A stretch of DNA of 64,000 bases from Isoetes taiwanensis (GCA_021234155.1 JAJEKV010000050.1:8344765-8408764); one strand, 5' to 3'. Shown: positions 23,068 to 34,652, counted from the stretch's first letter. Translations and numbers: made by a program. The notes: a model not told the origin generated them from the sequence alone.

Positions 23068-24765
23068 TAGGTCCAAAACTGAAGTCTTGTTAGGGTGAAG
23101 GCCATATTCCACTAACGGCAGCGGAGTTTTGTACCATTAGGAAAAGACTAGAAAATGACTAGAGAAAAATCTACAAGCACCTAAAAAGCTAGCCTAGGCT
23201 ACATGATGTTAAAAAGTTGGAACGTTGCCTCTTAGTGATCACTTTATATTAGGACACCTACATTTTAGCGGCCCCTCCTCACGTGGCAAGATCAAAACCA
23301 TCCAATCTAGAACCTGGAGGATGCAGATCTTGCCAAGTCAAGATGGTGGCCAGAATGAAAAACTAGCCCTCTGTATTTAGATTTAGTTTTACAAGAATTT
23401 ATCGCGAGCACTGCAAAGAGAAGCTACATGAAATATTACGTTGAGGATATTGATGAGTTTTCTGGACGTGCAATATATTCGAATAAAACAACTTTAGAGG
23501 CAACTATTCACTTATTCAAGTATATAAAGTTGAAAAAATCTATATTTATATTGCAATAGGCAACATTGGTAGTTTTAGGGGTAATATTACGGAGAACAAG
23601 GACATCTTCTCTCCAGTTACAACAGTTACAAAGCAGAGCTTTACGACTGGGCCCACCTATCACACTTATTCAGGGTCTTGGTGGAGCTCGTTATTCTATA
23701 TGGGGCTGAGGTCTAGGGCCTTGTGGTATCGTTTGCCACTTGGAATGACTTGGAGCAGATGCATAAAGCTTTCCTAGCTCAGGCACTTGGGGTAAAATCT
23801 ACAGTTCCATGTCAGATACTTCTGCAAGAGACGAATTTCTTGCCTCCTCAGAGGTTCGCACTTGAACCCCACCTCGTTTACTTTCGGAAGGTGGTCAGTA
23901 TGGGCAATGCTCGCCTCCCCAACCTTGCTTATACCATATGCATAGCCATGGATATGCAGTGCCTCAAAGCCTACTGGAAGGAAAAACAAGTCCAGTGGCT
24001 CTCCTGATGGAATGTGCACAGGAGCACGGGGCATATATGTGTAGTAGGGCAGGGGTTTTTTGATCCTGATAGTAATATGTTTTAATTGGATCTTATCGTC
24101 TTCGTGGACGGTAAAAACCCCATTGAATCCAATTCAATTCTCCTCCTCGAATATAAATCCTGCTTTAAACTTTTCTACAAATCTAGAGCATGAAATTTAG
24201 GCAACAACCTTTAAAAGCTGGGAAGTGTTCAGAAGCTTAAGATTGAGCAAAATTGATTGATCTACATCGCTATTCTTTTTCAGAAGATTCAATGTGTATT
24301 TGGATGGATGACATATGAATCAAATACCCCAAATGCTAATTTTGCTATGCCTTAACCTTCCCTTAGAGGTTACTTCTATTGGTAGGCTTTTGCATTGGTG
24401 CAGTAAAATATGATTGGTGCATGTGGAAATACTATGTGCAACCAGTGTATTCTTTATAAGCAAACCAACCATGTGATTGTGGAGTCTATAGAATAGCATA
24501 CCTTTTCATGGGCTAATAAAGACTACCTCTGTCATTTTCATAAGTGTCGGTACTTGGTTAGCACAAACATAAATATTCACTCCTAACTAGAGCCTCGAGA
24601 ATAGCAAGCATTGTTTCAACCTTAATAAGTTGTGGTTATAGTTGTTCCTCTTACCCTTCCACTAGATAATTCCGATCAAACATTGTAATCACATTTTGAC
24701 CCTAATATTAATGTCATCCCTTAGCAAACTACAAAGAACTAATGCAACATCGTTTTAAACAAGAT
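23068..24765. repeat. 1.6-kb duplicated segment, copy 2
   Basis: Direct partner of 21208-22795. It is slightly longer because it keeps about 70 bp around 23575-23650 (GGAGAACAAGGACATCTTCT) and a few other pieces lost from copy 1. It ends at CATCGTTTTAAACA, after which an A-rich stretch starts the next array module. Confidence 0.8.
23600..24035 (+). pseudogene. LINE pol C-terminal relic (copy 2)
   Basis: A 94-codon plus frame contains TWNDLEQMHKAFLAQALGVK, ALEPHLVYFRKVV and ARLPNLAYTI. The LINE at 58.9-61.5 kb, read on its own strand, contains WNDLEAVREGIF-like, TALGVKPRSP, VYFEKVVNVDDARPPRPAY blocks in the same order. Both therefore belong to one LINE family. Only the region downstream of the reverse transcriptase core is preserved here, and it is heavily decayed. 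Confidence 0.65.
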
Positions 24766-25670
24766 GTGCATCTCTACTATAAAAAAAAAACCAAAATTAT
24801 AGGGGCATTTTGGAAAAAAGAAAACCAAATTGTAGGGGCATTTTGGTATTTTTTCCAAAAAGTTAATGCATTTAGACATCACCAATAGATAAGATAAGCA
24901 TTTTTACATCCACCGAGAACCCAAAGTTTTTATGTTGTTTGGGGAGCCATGCCAAAATATTGTCAGAGGACCACATTTTCACAATTACTTGACTCAACAA
25001 AGTTATTTTTCTGCATTTGTTTGGAGACTAACAAGTTACACATGGTACAAACTACAAACTCTACAACCCTTTGTCTTTATAACTCTTTATAACTATCACA
25101 CAGGTCCAACAAAGAATAATTTGATCATGGACAAATATACATCAAAAATCTTTCATATATTCATCAAAAAATAAAAATAAAAATAAAAATTAGAGACACC
25201 TTCTCAAAATATACAGAGAGAATGATGAATGGGATGGTATTAAAGTGAATTAGCATGTAGGCAGGTTAGGTTAGAGTCTAGAAGTTTGTATAAGCTCCCC
25301 AATATTTACAAGTTACCTTATACCCAGCAATGCTGGGCACCGTAACTACAGGTATTTGCCATATGCACATTTGTTCGAGGTCGTTTATTAGAGGAGGAAG
25401 CAAAAAAGGAAAGGAAAGGAAAGGAAAGGAAGAAGTTGCCATGTTTTGATATTTTCTTTTTTCTTTTTGATTGGCTGTATCATTCACTATGACCAATGGT
25501 CCATGCCAATAATATATGAGCATCATATCATTCGATCATAACGCGTGATCCCAATTATGCTCAAGATATTTGTAGAGTTGTTAGTGTTGTACTTCTGGCA
25601 CTAATCTTGTAACAATAATAATCTACCTAGATTGTTAGCTTTAGTGCATGTTGGATATGATTTTTTTTTG
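24766..25670. repeat. Array-unit flank modules
   Basis: This begins with A-rich sequence and a GGGGCATTTTGG word also seen at 40.1 and 61.9 kb. It continues with the 3'-flank block (TTTATAACTCTTTATAACTA) and with GTATTGAAGTG-like and CAGGTTAGGTTAGAGTCT sequence normally found next to the C-terminal exon. The block then jumps to the module with hairpin CCCAGCAATGCTGGG at about 25323. The exon is thus deleted from this unit. No coding sequence remains. Confidence 0.65.
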
Positions 25671-26088
25671 AAGAACGTGTTTTACTTCATATTATACACT
25701 CAAAATATTACAAAGTACTTCCAAAAGTAAGAAATGTCCCTGAAGCATCAATCACTTTTAGATGATCACTCCATATTGGAATTTTAATACGATCAGGCCA
25801 ATTGGAGATCTGAAAGCAATTATACAACTTCTTACGAATTTCTTGAAGCACCACCTGAGAAGAAATACGCTTATCATAAAAGACCTTTCTTCGCCTTCGC
25901 TTCCATACACTCCATATTAGCCAAGACTTTGCCATGTGAAATGCAATCCTTTTAGAAGCAGTCCAGTGATTTGGATAAATACCCAAAAGAAAATGCTGAC
26001 TATCCAAAGATACTCCAAAAAGAGAATGCAGCCAGGACCTAAGACTACTCAGCTCTGCACACAAATATAAACAGTGCTCCAATGTTTC
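25671..26088 (-). pseudogene. 5'-truncated L1-type LINE, 3' end of ORF2 (zf-RVT region)
   Basis: A 145-codon minus frame contains CIETLEHCLYLCAELSSLRS, AFHMAKSWLIWSVWKRRRRK and an IPIWSDHLKV tail. The C..TLEHCL..C spacing followed by W.IW..W..R is the zinc-binding C-terminal region of plant L1 ORF2 proteins. A T-run at about 25662-25670 is the poly(A) tail on the element's strand. It interrupts the array module between GTTGGATATGATTTTT and AATGCATCTAGACATCAC, which are nearly adjacent in intact units. No target-site duplication is evident. Confidence 0.75.
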
Positions 26089-26230
26089 AATGCATCTAGA
26101 CATCACAAATAAGATAAGCATTTTACGTCCACAGAGAGTAGCCATGCCGAAATATTGTATAGGACCACATTTTTACTATTATTTGACTCAACAAAGTCGT
26201 TTTTGTGCAATTGTTTAAAAGTTACGAATG

Positions 26231-26788
26231 TTTTTTTTTTTAAGGACGAAAGCCAAAAAGTTTATTAATCAGATAAAAAGTACAAAATTTACATGTGTAA
26301 GCACAAAAAGATGCCACAGGAGCATGAGCCTGGAGCATAATGTACTTACTCCAGAATAGGAGACTAACGATAAGAATCAATTCGAAGATACTGAATCTAG
26401 ATGCGTTCCATCATTTCTAATTCAAGGGAGGAACACTCGTAGGCTGTCAATATCTTTTTCTGGGCCACCGTAATAATACCGCGTGCAGATGAATTAATGC
26501 CCTGAAAGATGTGGTGTCTGCGACGCTCCCATATCGACCATATGAGCCAACCAGAACCAAGATGGAATGCCCTTTGTTTAGCTGGAGGCCATGGGATAGG
26601 ACGCCAAGAGGATGCATCGGCAGTCCAATGTATTGTTAAACAAACCTTGTAGCCAGGACCACGCTGGTTGAACCTCAGGACAATCAAAGAGACAATGCTC
26701 AAGAGTCTCAACGTCCAAAAGACAGAGCGGGCATACTGTAGATATGCGAGGATCATAGCGATGTCGGAAGGCATCGCTAGGTCTCATA
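26231..26788 (-). pseudogene. 5'-truncated L1-type LINE with 17-bp target-site duplication
   Basis: The left flank 26214-26230 (TTTAAAAGTTACGAATG) is repeated with one mismatch at 26789-26805, and intact array units show the uninterrupted site. A T-run directly follows the left duplication, i.e. a poly(A) tail on the minus strand. Minus frames contain CPLCLLDVETLEHCLFDCPE and a HLGSGWLIWSIWERRRHH segment, again the zinc-finger end of an L1 ORF2. The two halves are in different frames, so at least one indel has occurred. The features fit target-primed reverse transcription of a severely 5'-truncated copy. Confidence 0.85.
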
Positions 26789-26901
26789 TTTAAAAGTTAC
26801 GGATGTCATAAACTACAAACTCTACAACCCTTTTAGTCTTTATAACTCTTTGTAACTATCACACAGGTCCAACAAAGAATAATTTGATCATGGACAAATA
26901 T

Positions 26902-27720
26902 TCATCAAAATGAGACACCTTCTCAAAATATACAGAGAATGATGAATGGGATGGTATTGAAGTGAATTAGCATATAGGCAGGTTAGCGTTAGATTAGAGT
27001 CTGGAATTTTTGCAAGGAACATGCTTGAAATGACTGGGCCTCCCTTTGGGATAATAAACCAACACAGTCTCGTAGCCCTCTTGTTTCACAAGGTTGTTTG
27101 CCACCTTGAGCTCTTCTACTTTGGTTGGATGGCCTCCATCCCTAATTGTCTTGAATGGGCCAGCATGTACTTGCCATCAGCCTTCTCCAGCACTGCATTG
27201 TGCCAAGGTGTGGGAATGTGGAATATCTGCTCGCTTGAAGAACATTGTACAGAAATGAAGGAAGAATGGATGAGATTGATGCCATACTTGGGACCTTTGT
27301 TGGGATGCCTGCAATAAGGGACAAATCTGAATCATTCAAGATAAGCTGGAATATATCTAAACAAGAAAATATTGCTTACGGGTGAATAGAGAGACGAATT
27401 CGAAGAGGAAACACCCATTCCACAAGTGTGGAGTATGCTCTGTTCCTCTGCAAGATGTGAAGCAAAGTCAGATATTATTAACCCATTCATTTCATATTTT
27501 AAACTTCCAACTTACTAGTATCAACGAGAAGCCAACATTCCTGCAAAGTTTCTTGCGAGATTTTCTGGATGGCAGCTTAGTACGACACTCATGTTGTGCC
27601 AAGTCCTCATACATAAACCTTGAAAATCCATGGTAAAGTGACCTTGTCTCTGGATCATTATCGATATCATTTCTTATCTCTAAAATCTCCATCCCGAAAA
27701 GTGATAAGAGGATCCTCCGT
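26902..27720 (-). pseudogene. DIT1/PvcA-like isocyanide synthase (copy E)
   Basis: The C-terminal exon (about 26990-27320) and the 3' part of the middle exon (about 27480-27715) lie on the minus strand. The middle exon keeps NDIDNDPETRSLYHGFSRFM and then EDLAQHE. The copy is cut off at about 27716 inside the middle exon, just after AAGTGATAAGAGGATCC, and continues as unrelated AT-rich sequence. Bases 26902-27390 are identical to 57862-58350. Confidence 0.75.
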
Positions 27721-28454
27721 TGCTGGAGGTGGTTGTAATCCAAGAACTTTTCTTGATTGTTGTAAATGCAGGGATATGGAGTTGATAACAGTGAAATCAC
27801 AATTCTCTCAATTTAATACTGATTGTGACAAATCCAGGGATATAGCAGGAGAATGGCTGTCTTATGAGTCATGCAATCTGATAAATTGTCTTGAGAAGTA
27901 TCTCTTATAGCATTCATTTTAAAAATGCAAATATTCGATGTGTGGATTTTGCATGATTGTTGGAGAGTGTGCCTTTGTTTGAGCATCAGATGCCCACTTT
28001 TACCAGATGCAAGAAATGTCAATAGGGCATGAGCATATCTATCTAGGTATGTTCATAACTATCTTATACCAGATATTTCCTGCAGTCAATGTCCAGATAT
28101 TATTTTTTAGAGCTGGAAGGACAACTATACATCCATAATGCTGGTTCACATGCCTTATAGTTGTTTTGTTGTGGCATAATGTTAACGTGATTAAATATGA
28201 CCCAGAGTGGTGAACAAAACAGATAATATACATATATCTGATGCATGAATGATCCGAGATTCCTAATAAATATCTCCAAAGAATTCATGTCCAAAGCATG
28301 GCCAAAAATTTTGGCCCTTAATTTTCATAGTCTGATCTGTTGGGTTCTGTCAAAGCATCCAATCCTTCAATGTCGACAATCGTCAGCCAATTTGCCATGC
28401 CTTGACCTATTGAACTTTATTAAAGTTATACAATGAACAAAGTTGTCAAATTTG
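27721..28454. other. AT-rich sequence of unknown origin
   Basis: It abuts truncated copy E on one side and a repeated module on the other. It contains short frames only and no recognisable motif. Confidence 0.4.
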
Positions 28455-29320
28455 AATGGCGGCCGGCTTTAGATCATCATCATCATTCCATGCATAATAT
28501 TTATCTATTAAAAATCAAGCACTATTGTTGGTTTAGAATTGGCAGCAATGATGTTATTTGGCACAGTAAATGCTGCATTTTACAGTTTTTAAATATATTT
28601 TTCTTAAAAAACAGCTTCCTTCCAATCCAATTGTAAAAACACCTTCCTTCCAATCCAATCCTTTGTCTCAAGCCTCAAGCTTGCAAAGTCACGAGGCATG
28701 GCGACATATATTAACGTCTGTTGGTCAGCTTTTCCAGCAATTTGACCTAGCAGTTTGATTAAAACACTTTTTACACACGAGTTTATGTTGAGCAAAAGTT
28801 TCTCTTCTTAGGAATTTTTCTCTAGCAAAAACTATCTTTGACAACATTTTTAAATGAAGATAAACCTTGTGAACGTATATTAGGGGTTGCTATCATAATG
28901 GTGCATGACAACATATTTAGATGATGATAAACCCGGTGAACCTACATTAGGGGTTGCCATCATGATGGTAGATGCCAAACTTGGGGCAGGCCAAAGGGCC
29001 CTTCGGTGCTATCAAGAAATGTACTTACCTAGTTTGCTGGCTAATAAGTATGTTGATACAACTGCAAATGCAATTACCTGGAGTGCTGATATATAAGTAT
29101 GTTTAATCAAGAAATGAAAATAATTGGAGTGTTGACTAATAAGTATGTTCATAATTAAAAGACACGCAAATAGCTACGTGGAAAATGTGTGTTGAATAAG
29201 CTAAATTGGGACACAAAGTGAAGACAACATAGAGTATGCTCCCAAAAAGTTCGTATAAGCACCCTAACATATACAAGTTACCTTATGCCCAACAACGTTG
29301 GGCACCGTAACTAGAGGTAT
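28455..29320. repeat. Array module (second copy of the 56.0-56.87 kb block)
   Basis: It begins GGCGGCCGGCTTTAGATCAT, runs through CACCTTCCTTCCAATCCAAT, TCTTCTTAGGAATTTTTCTC and GGTGAACCTACATTAGGGGT, and ends with hairpin GCCCAACAACGTTGGGC, ACCGTAA and CTAG. 56013-56865 has the same blocks in the same order. The small plus frame 28905-29096 (63 codons, with LPSLLANKYVDTTANAITWS) matches 17298-17483 with few changes. No product is recognised. Confidence 0.65.
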
Positions 29321-29747
29321 TTGCCATACGCACATTTCTTCGAGGTTGTTTATTAGAGGAGGAAGCAAAAGAAAAGGAAAGAATAGAATAGAATAGAATA
29401 GAATAGAATAGAATAGAATAGACCAAGGGTCCATGCCAATAACACATGAGCATCATATCACTCGATCATAACATGTGACGCCAATTACACTCAAGATGTT
29501 TGTAGATTTGTTAGCATTGTCCCTCTGGCACTAATCTTGTAACAATAATAATCTACATAGATTGTTAGCTTCATTGCATGTTGGATATGATTTTTGTTTA
29601 GTAAGAAAAGTTAATGCATTCTAGACATCACCAATACATAAGATAAGCATTTTACGTCCACAAAGAGTAGCCATGCCGAAATATTATACGAGGACCACAT
29701 TTTCATTATTATTTGACTCAACAAAGTCATCTTTGTGCAATTGTTTA
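29321..29747. repeat. Array-unit flank with an ATAGA pentanucleotide run
   Basis: Continues the unit, with GAGGAGGAAGCAAAAGAAAA, then about nine copies of GAATA at 29377-29422, then the CCATGCCAATAACACATGAG and TTATTTGACTCAACAAAGTC blocks. The flank stops at GTTTACAAG, where the large transposon is inserted, and resumes at 38334. Confidence 0.75.
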
Positions 29748-29751
29748 CAAG

Positions 29752-29781
29752 AACAAAGTTTAAAATGAAACGCACTTATTT
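29752..29781 (+). repeat. Left terminal inverted repeat
   Basis: Thirty bases that pair with the reverse complement of 38304-38333, 29 of 30 matching. CAAG lies immediately outside. Confidence 0.93.
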
Positions 29782-30227
29782 GCTCCAAATGCACTTCAAA
29801 AGGAATCTTTGAAAGATTCCCTAAAATTCCCTTAAAAAGTCCATTTTTAAGGTTTTTTTGTGACAGGTGTGACAATTTAGATAATTTAGGTACCCTTTTT
29901 GAGGGGTTGATTGTACATAACTGCCATGCAAAAATTTTAAATAGAAATTTTCATCCTCCTAATTTAGAACAAAAAATAGTTACTTATATAAAGTGTAGCA
30001 AAAAAGGGGCAATAAAAAAAATAGCAAGGGTAGTAGAGTGACAAAGAAGTGATATATTCAAGGTTGTGAAAATTGTACAAAATTATGAACAAAATTGTCA
30101 AAAATATAGGACATTTTGACAAACACTCATCACCTGCACTTTCGGTTCTTTACAATTCGAGTCATCGAACAAACTTACATTTTGCAGCAATATCAGGATG
30201 CATCTCATCCTTAGACTCATTTAATCC
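29782..30227. other. Left subterminal and 3'-untranslated region of the transposon
   Basis: AT-rich non-coding sequence. It contains a short palindrome, GGAATCTTTGAAAGATTCC, at about 29801-29819. Part of this, TTTGAAAGATTCC, is mirrored near the right end at about 38281-38293 and may be a subterminal protein-binding site. Poly(A)-signal-like AATAAA occurs on both strands. Confidence 0.6.
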
Positions 30228-33193
30228 CTAATCACTTGAGCCTTCATCCTCAGCTTCACTCTCAAAACTGGAAGTACTCGAACGATCTTCTTCCTCACTG
30301 TCTACAAGTGAGTCCTCATCATCATCTTTTTTGGCCACCTTTCTAGGTTTTTCTAGGTTGTTTGTCTAATCCACATGCCGACCTTATTAAAGTTTGAGTG
30401 ACCATACATAACTTATTAGCAGCAGTCAGAACAAAGTCATATGCAAGAACCTTTACTTTAGCTAGATCTATGACAGCAGTGTTTGCTTTGGACTTTGCTC
30501 TCTTTCCCACTCCTGTTTTTACCATCTCCAAAGTATAACTCCCACTGAAAGCATTGGCAGCATTTGTTCTCATCCAGTGCACTTTTAATTGAGTGGGAAT
30601 TCCATCCTCTCTTGTTACCTCCAGTACTTTAGCTAGCCAGAATGGCTTCCCAGATTCATCATTATCAGATGGGACAGCTATGATCATTCCTTTCTGAATC
30701 TCTGAGACTGAACCAGATACTCGAGCAACTCCGTGCGTCTGGGGCCAGTGTACATGATGACTCTGTCATCTTCATCTGAGCTAGCCATTATCTCTACATG
30801 TTCCTCTTGATTCTCAACTTGCACAGGGAGAGTTTGCCTAGATGGCCAGTTGAATGTAACTGGTCTTTGACCTTGTAATGAAGCTTGCAACATGTCACGT
30901 TGCCGAGAAAAACACTGAGGCCACCATAAAGCATCTGCCTCCCCAAACTGGTTAAAGCATGACTGAATACTTGTCTCAATATAATCCAATGATTTGTTTG
31001 AGTCAAATGCTCTTCCCTCCTTTTTACTCTTTGTGATTTCTTTCAAGCTTTTTAAAGGCATTTGCTCTGCAGAGAGCATAGAACTAGTATTGGGGATGGT
31101 GCGAATGAATTGAATACCTACTGTTGGCTGCCACTGCAAGGATATGGCATATTTCTTTCCTTGTAAGATGGCCTTGCCATCTACAAGTGAAATTTTGATC
31201 TGATGCTGAAATGTAATGTTTCTCAAGGGCTCAATAGCACAGTGACCCAGTTGATCTCTCCGAAAAATCCATTCCTTGAAATCATAAGTTTCTTCTAATA
31301 ACTCGATGTCTGGACGAGGATTGTAGGAATCTTGGATAACCTCAATCATTGCTGGTAGGCTGAGAGCTTTTTTCGAGCAAGACGTTTAGAGAACCTACTG
31401 AACATCTGATCAATTTGATCGTGTGTATGACCAACAAGCAGGAAACCAATCTTCACCTTCTTGAAGATTTGTTTCTCAACTAGCATAGAAAGAAGCTTAT
31501 TCAATATTGTGATAGTGAGATTTGGATCAACATGAATGTTTGGATAGTTCAAAAATGCCGTGCAAGATAGTTTTCCATTAAATACCATAGCACCAACAAC
31601 ATACAGGTGTATGAAATCTTCTTCAGGAGCATCCTTAGGCACATCGACAAAATGTGGTAGGGTGGTCTTCTTCTGGTCCATTCCATCAATAACAACCGAT
31701 ATGTAGTTGAGTGGTTGTTCCAGTGCTTTCTTCCTATGTTTTGTCAATTTTCTTCTTTCCAAAGATTGTTGTTCTCTGTGCTTGTTCAGTTTCTCTTTCA
31801 ATGCATCTGAAATGAAAATATGTTTAGGAAAGAACCTACTTTTAAGTAGAACTAGGCAAGAACACGTTTTGGAAGCTTACTTTTAGTGTGAAGTGTCCTT
31901 GCATTTTGTCTCTGAGCTTTTAATTCAGAGCATGTAGCACAAACAGACATCCGGTGCTTTCTAGGAATGGATACGCGAGAAAACTCTTTTTTCCAGAGCA
32001 CAATGAAGTAAGAGTAGCAGACATGGCGTTCTCCAGCCTCAACACACATATCCTTATAATTACTGTAGACTTCACGTTTCGTAAAGTTGTCACTCAAGTG
32101 GTACATAGGGCTGTTAGGGAGTCTCTCGCATGACTTATTAAAGAAACCTTCCATCCAGGAAACATATTGAAGGGCATGAATTCTGGATATACCTCCTGAA
32201 TGGCAGTAGTCATTAATGCCTGGATTCTTGTCAAGCCTTTTCTTCAGGCGGTCAAGTCGTCTGCTGCCTAAAGCATGAATCAATTTAAAGGCTGCTTGAC
32301 AGACGGTGTGGCCACCAGCTGTGTAAGTAAACCTTTCACCATAATCTGGCCTAATATTGAAGGCTAAGTAGCCCCTTTGGTCTAACAGAGTCACTGAACT
32401 GTAACTATCACGAATCAACCTCAATTGCTTTAGTCCAATCTTAAGCAAACAACATTGAGAACAACAGTGCTTTGTATGTGTTGCCCTCAAGTGAGCCTCG
32501 TCCATAAGTTTCTTTCTTCTTTGGGTCGTACATACTTTCTTGTGTAAGTTTCGCTTAAGATTCTTACTTGCAGGAGCTTTGAATTCGAACATAGAGTCTT
32601 GTGGCTTTGGTAGGTCCTCGTTTGAGAGATCAACATGAGGTGTTTCTTCGTCTGACACGGGAGCAACAGATGGTGTACTAGTAGATGCTGAGAGGTTTGG
32701 TGTGGGCAAGTCCTGGGGGGAGGTGCTTTCCCTCTCTCTGGAAAAAAGTAATCGAGGTTGGTGACATAATTGACCAGCTCCTGAAGTGTTGTAGAACACA
32801 GGAGTTGCGTGGCGCTGATTGCTCCCACTTGTTGTAGTACCAATTAACGAAATGGATGGAGTTGGCGTGATTTGCCTCCGGGGGGTGGACTATGGGAGAC
32901 GTACTAAAATGAACTGGAGGAGGTAGTCTGAGCTCTGTAGCCTGTGGTGGAGTAAAACGCATTGGTGGGGGCAAACGACGTTCAGGAGCAGGGTGTGGTG
33001 GAGTAAATTGAACTGGTGATGGAAGCCGAGGTGGTCGTGGTGGAGTAAACTGAACAGAGCTGGGGGTTTGAATATCGGAGGCAGAATTTTCGTGGCTAAT
33101 TCCTGGTGTCAGTTGAGGAGGTGTGAAAGTCATTGGAGGAGGAAGCCTGCGAACAGGAGTTGGAGGCTCTGCAGCTCTTTTCTCTCGAGCCAT
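30228..33193 (-). pseudogene. DUF7869-like (RNase H-fold) transposase, frameshifted
   Basis: Minus strand, ATG at 33193, stop at 30228-30230. In order: a Pro-rich N-terminus with repeated RLPPPM.FTPP; a Cys/His cluster (HTKHCCSQCC); a helical region with FTYTAGGHTVCQAAFKLIHA; a CATCSELK motif; a 74-bp intron (31807-31880, GTAAGC..TTTCAG); a core with VVIDGMDQKKTTLPHF and LVGHTHDQIDQMFSRFSKRL; a C-terminal PFWLAKVLEV and LKVHWMRTN segment like a BAH/chromatin-reader fold; and an acidic Ser/Glu/Asp tail. The D..D and H.H..ID residues suit an RNase H-like nuclease. Frame changes near 32890, 31370 (in an A6 run), 30690 and 30347 interrupt the frame. They are either decay or homopolymer errors of the assembly. 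Confidence 0.8.
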
Positions 33194-33214
33194 ACTCAGA
33201 AAGTTAACGTCATA

Positions 33215-33386
33215 CTGTATAAATTTATATGACAGAAGAGCAGACGGTATAAATTTATACAGAGATGGTATAAATTTATACAGAGAAGGGAAACATTGAG
33301 CAGCATACTGTATAAATTTATACAGAGATGGTATAAATTTATACAGAGGAGGGCAACATAGAACAGAAACGGTATAAATTTATACG
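33215..33386. repeat. Palindrome array 1, transposase promoter/5' region
   Basis: Six copies of [CG]GTATAAATTTATAC-type words, with two repeats of the pair spaced by AGAGATG and a GGG.AACAT spacer. They lie immediately upstream of the transposase start codon and between the two divergent genes, where they could act as operator-like sites. Confidence 0.9.
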
Positions 33387-33664
33387 AAAACCCACAGACA
33401 CTTGTATGGGAGACGTTATGGAGAAACGCTATACGGAACGGCACTTAACAGAGGTACTTAAGCCCGGCGCCGGTCGACCTATTTTCTATATATCGTTGCT
33501 TTGAGTCGGCCGCCAAGGCCTTATATAGCCCCCCCCTCCCCCCCTCCCCCAATTTGCTTCTCCGAACAGCTATAAGCGAATCCATACGATCATGGCCACG
33601 TAAGTGTCTAATCCGTACTATTCTAGTTTCTCATCTCTTTTAATCTGTTGAGTCTAAGCTCCTT

Positions 33665-34010
33665 CTGTATAAATTTATACCCAAATTAATCTGGAACGGT
33701 ATAAAATTATACGCCTCGAGCACGAGCGGTATAAATTTATACCGGATGCGAGAACACTCAAGGATAAATTTATACGCCGAAAGAAGCGGTATAAATTTAT
33801 ACCGATCCAGAACCCATTCGGTATAAATTTATACCGAAAGTGTTCTGGAAAGGTATAAATTTATATACCGAATGGGTTCTGGATCGGTATAAATTTATAC
33901 CGCTCGTGCTCGAGGCGTATAAATTTATACCGCGAGTGTAAATTTATACCGCTCGTGCTCGAGGCGTATAAATTTATACCGTTCCAGAACAATTTGGTAT
34001 AAATTTATAC
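33665..34010. repeat. Palindrome array 2 in intron 1, nested inverted repeat
   Basis: Twelve copies of the palindrome or close variants, four of them the perfect 18-mer CGGTATAAATTTATACCG. Flanking words are themselves mirrored: CTCGAGCACGAGCGG on the left against CCGCTCGTGCTCGAG on the right, and CCAGAACCCATTCGG against CCGAATGGGTTCTGG in the centre. The whole block can therefore fold back on itself around about 33840. It lies wholly inside the first intron of the methyltransferase gene. Confidence 0.92.
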
Positions 34011-34638
34011 AGAAGACAACATTTATGGTTTCTATTCTCGTAAAGTGTCGAGAGTCTAAAAAAATGTCCTGAACCTTAGTAGTTGAGTAATAATGTTGTG
34101 TTTTAAGGTCAAGTGACACAAATAAAGGGTTAAAATAAGCGTGCATTTTAGGTCCTTTAAGCCATTTTTCTTACAGTTAAAGTGTCCAAAATAGTGGAGA
34201 AAAACTGTATTTTTGGTGTAAAAATGGTTTTTTTGTGCCTTTTCAGCACCAAGATCAAGTTCACACTGCGAGGCCAATCATCAAAGGCAAACCCAGCAGA
34301 GCCACAAACATATGAACTCACAGACCAGATGTGGTACGTACACAGGGGAGCGAGAGCGCAAACCCACTGAGGCGTACCTTTATTTGTGTAATCAGTCAGG
34401 GAGGGGAAAGTTTACCAAAGATGATTACTACCCCACGCCCGTAAATGATAAGCCTCACCGCAAATGTAAAATGAAGATGAGATTTTTATGAAGTGCCACA
34501 ATGACAACGGTGAGGTCTTCTATATTCTCGAACAAGAGAATGCTTCTCAGATAAGCATGTGCGTGACCTAAAGACGCCCATGATTACATGGCGGAAATTA
34601 CAAGAATGGCTATGTAAGTTGTTCTTAGTGGCTTCAAT

Positions 34639-34652
34639 GATAAATTTATACC
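34639..34652. repeat. Isolated half-damaged palindrome in intron 2
   Basis: GATAAATTTATACC, a single copy of the element's palindrome, again in an intron. Confidence 0.7.

Noticed and set aside
21208-24765. LTR retrotransposon with 1.6-kb LTRs
   Set aside because: The 270-bp spacer holds no gag-pol, primer-binding site or polypurine tract, and the repeats contain LINE-derived sequence.
27021-27317. Plus-strand frames of about 60-125 codons repeated at 27.0, 40.6, 55.6, 57.6, 58.0 and 62.4 kb (MLEMTGPPFGII start)
   Set aside because: They are antisense shadows of the isocyanide-synthase C-terminal exon. They recur because the exon is duplicated, not because of their own coding function.
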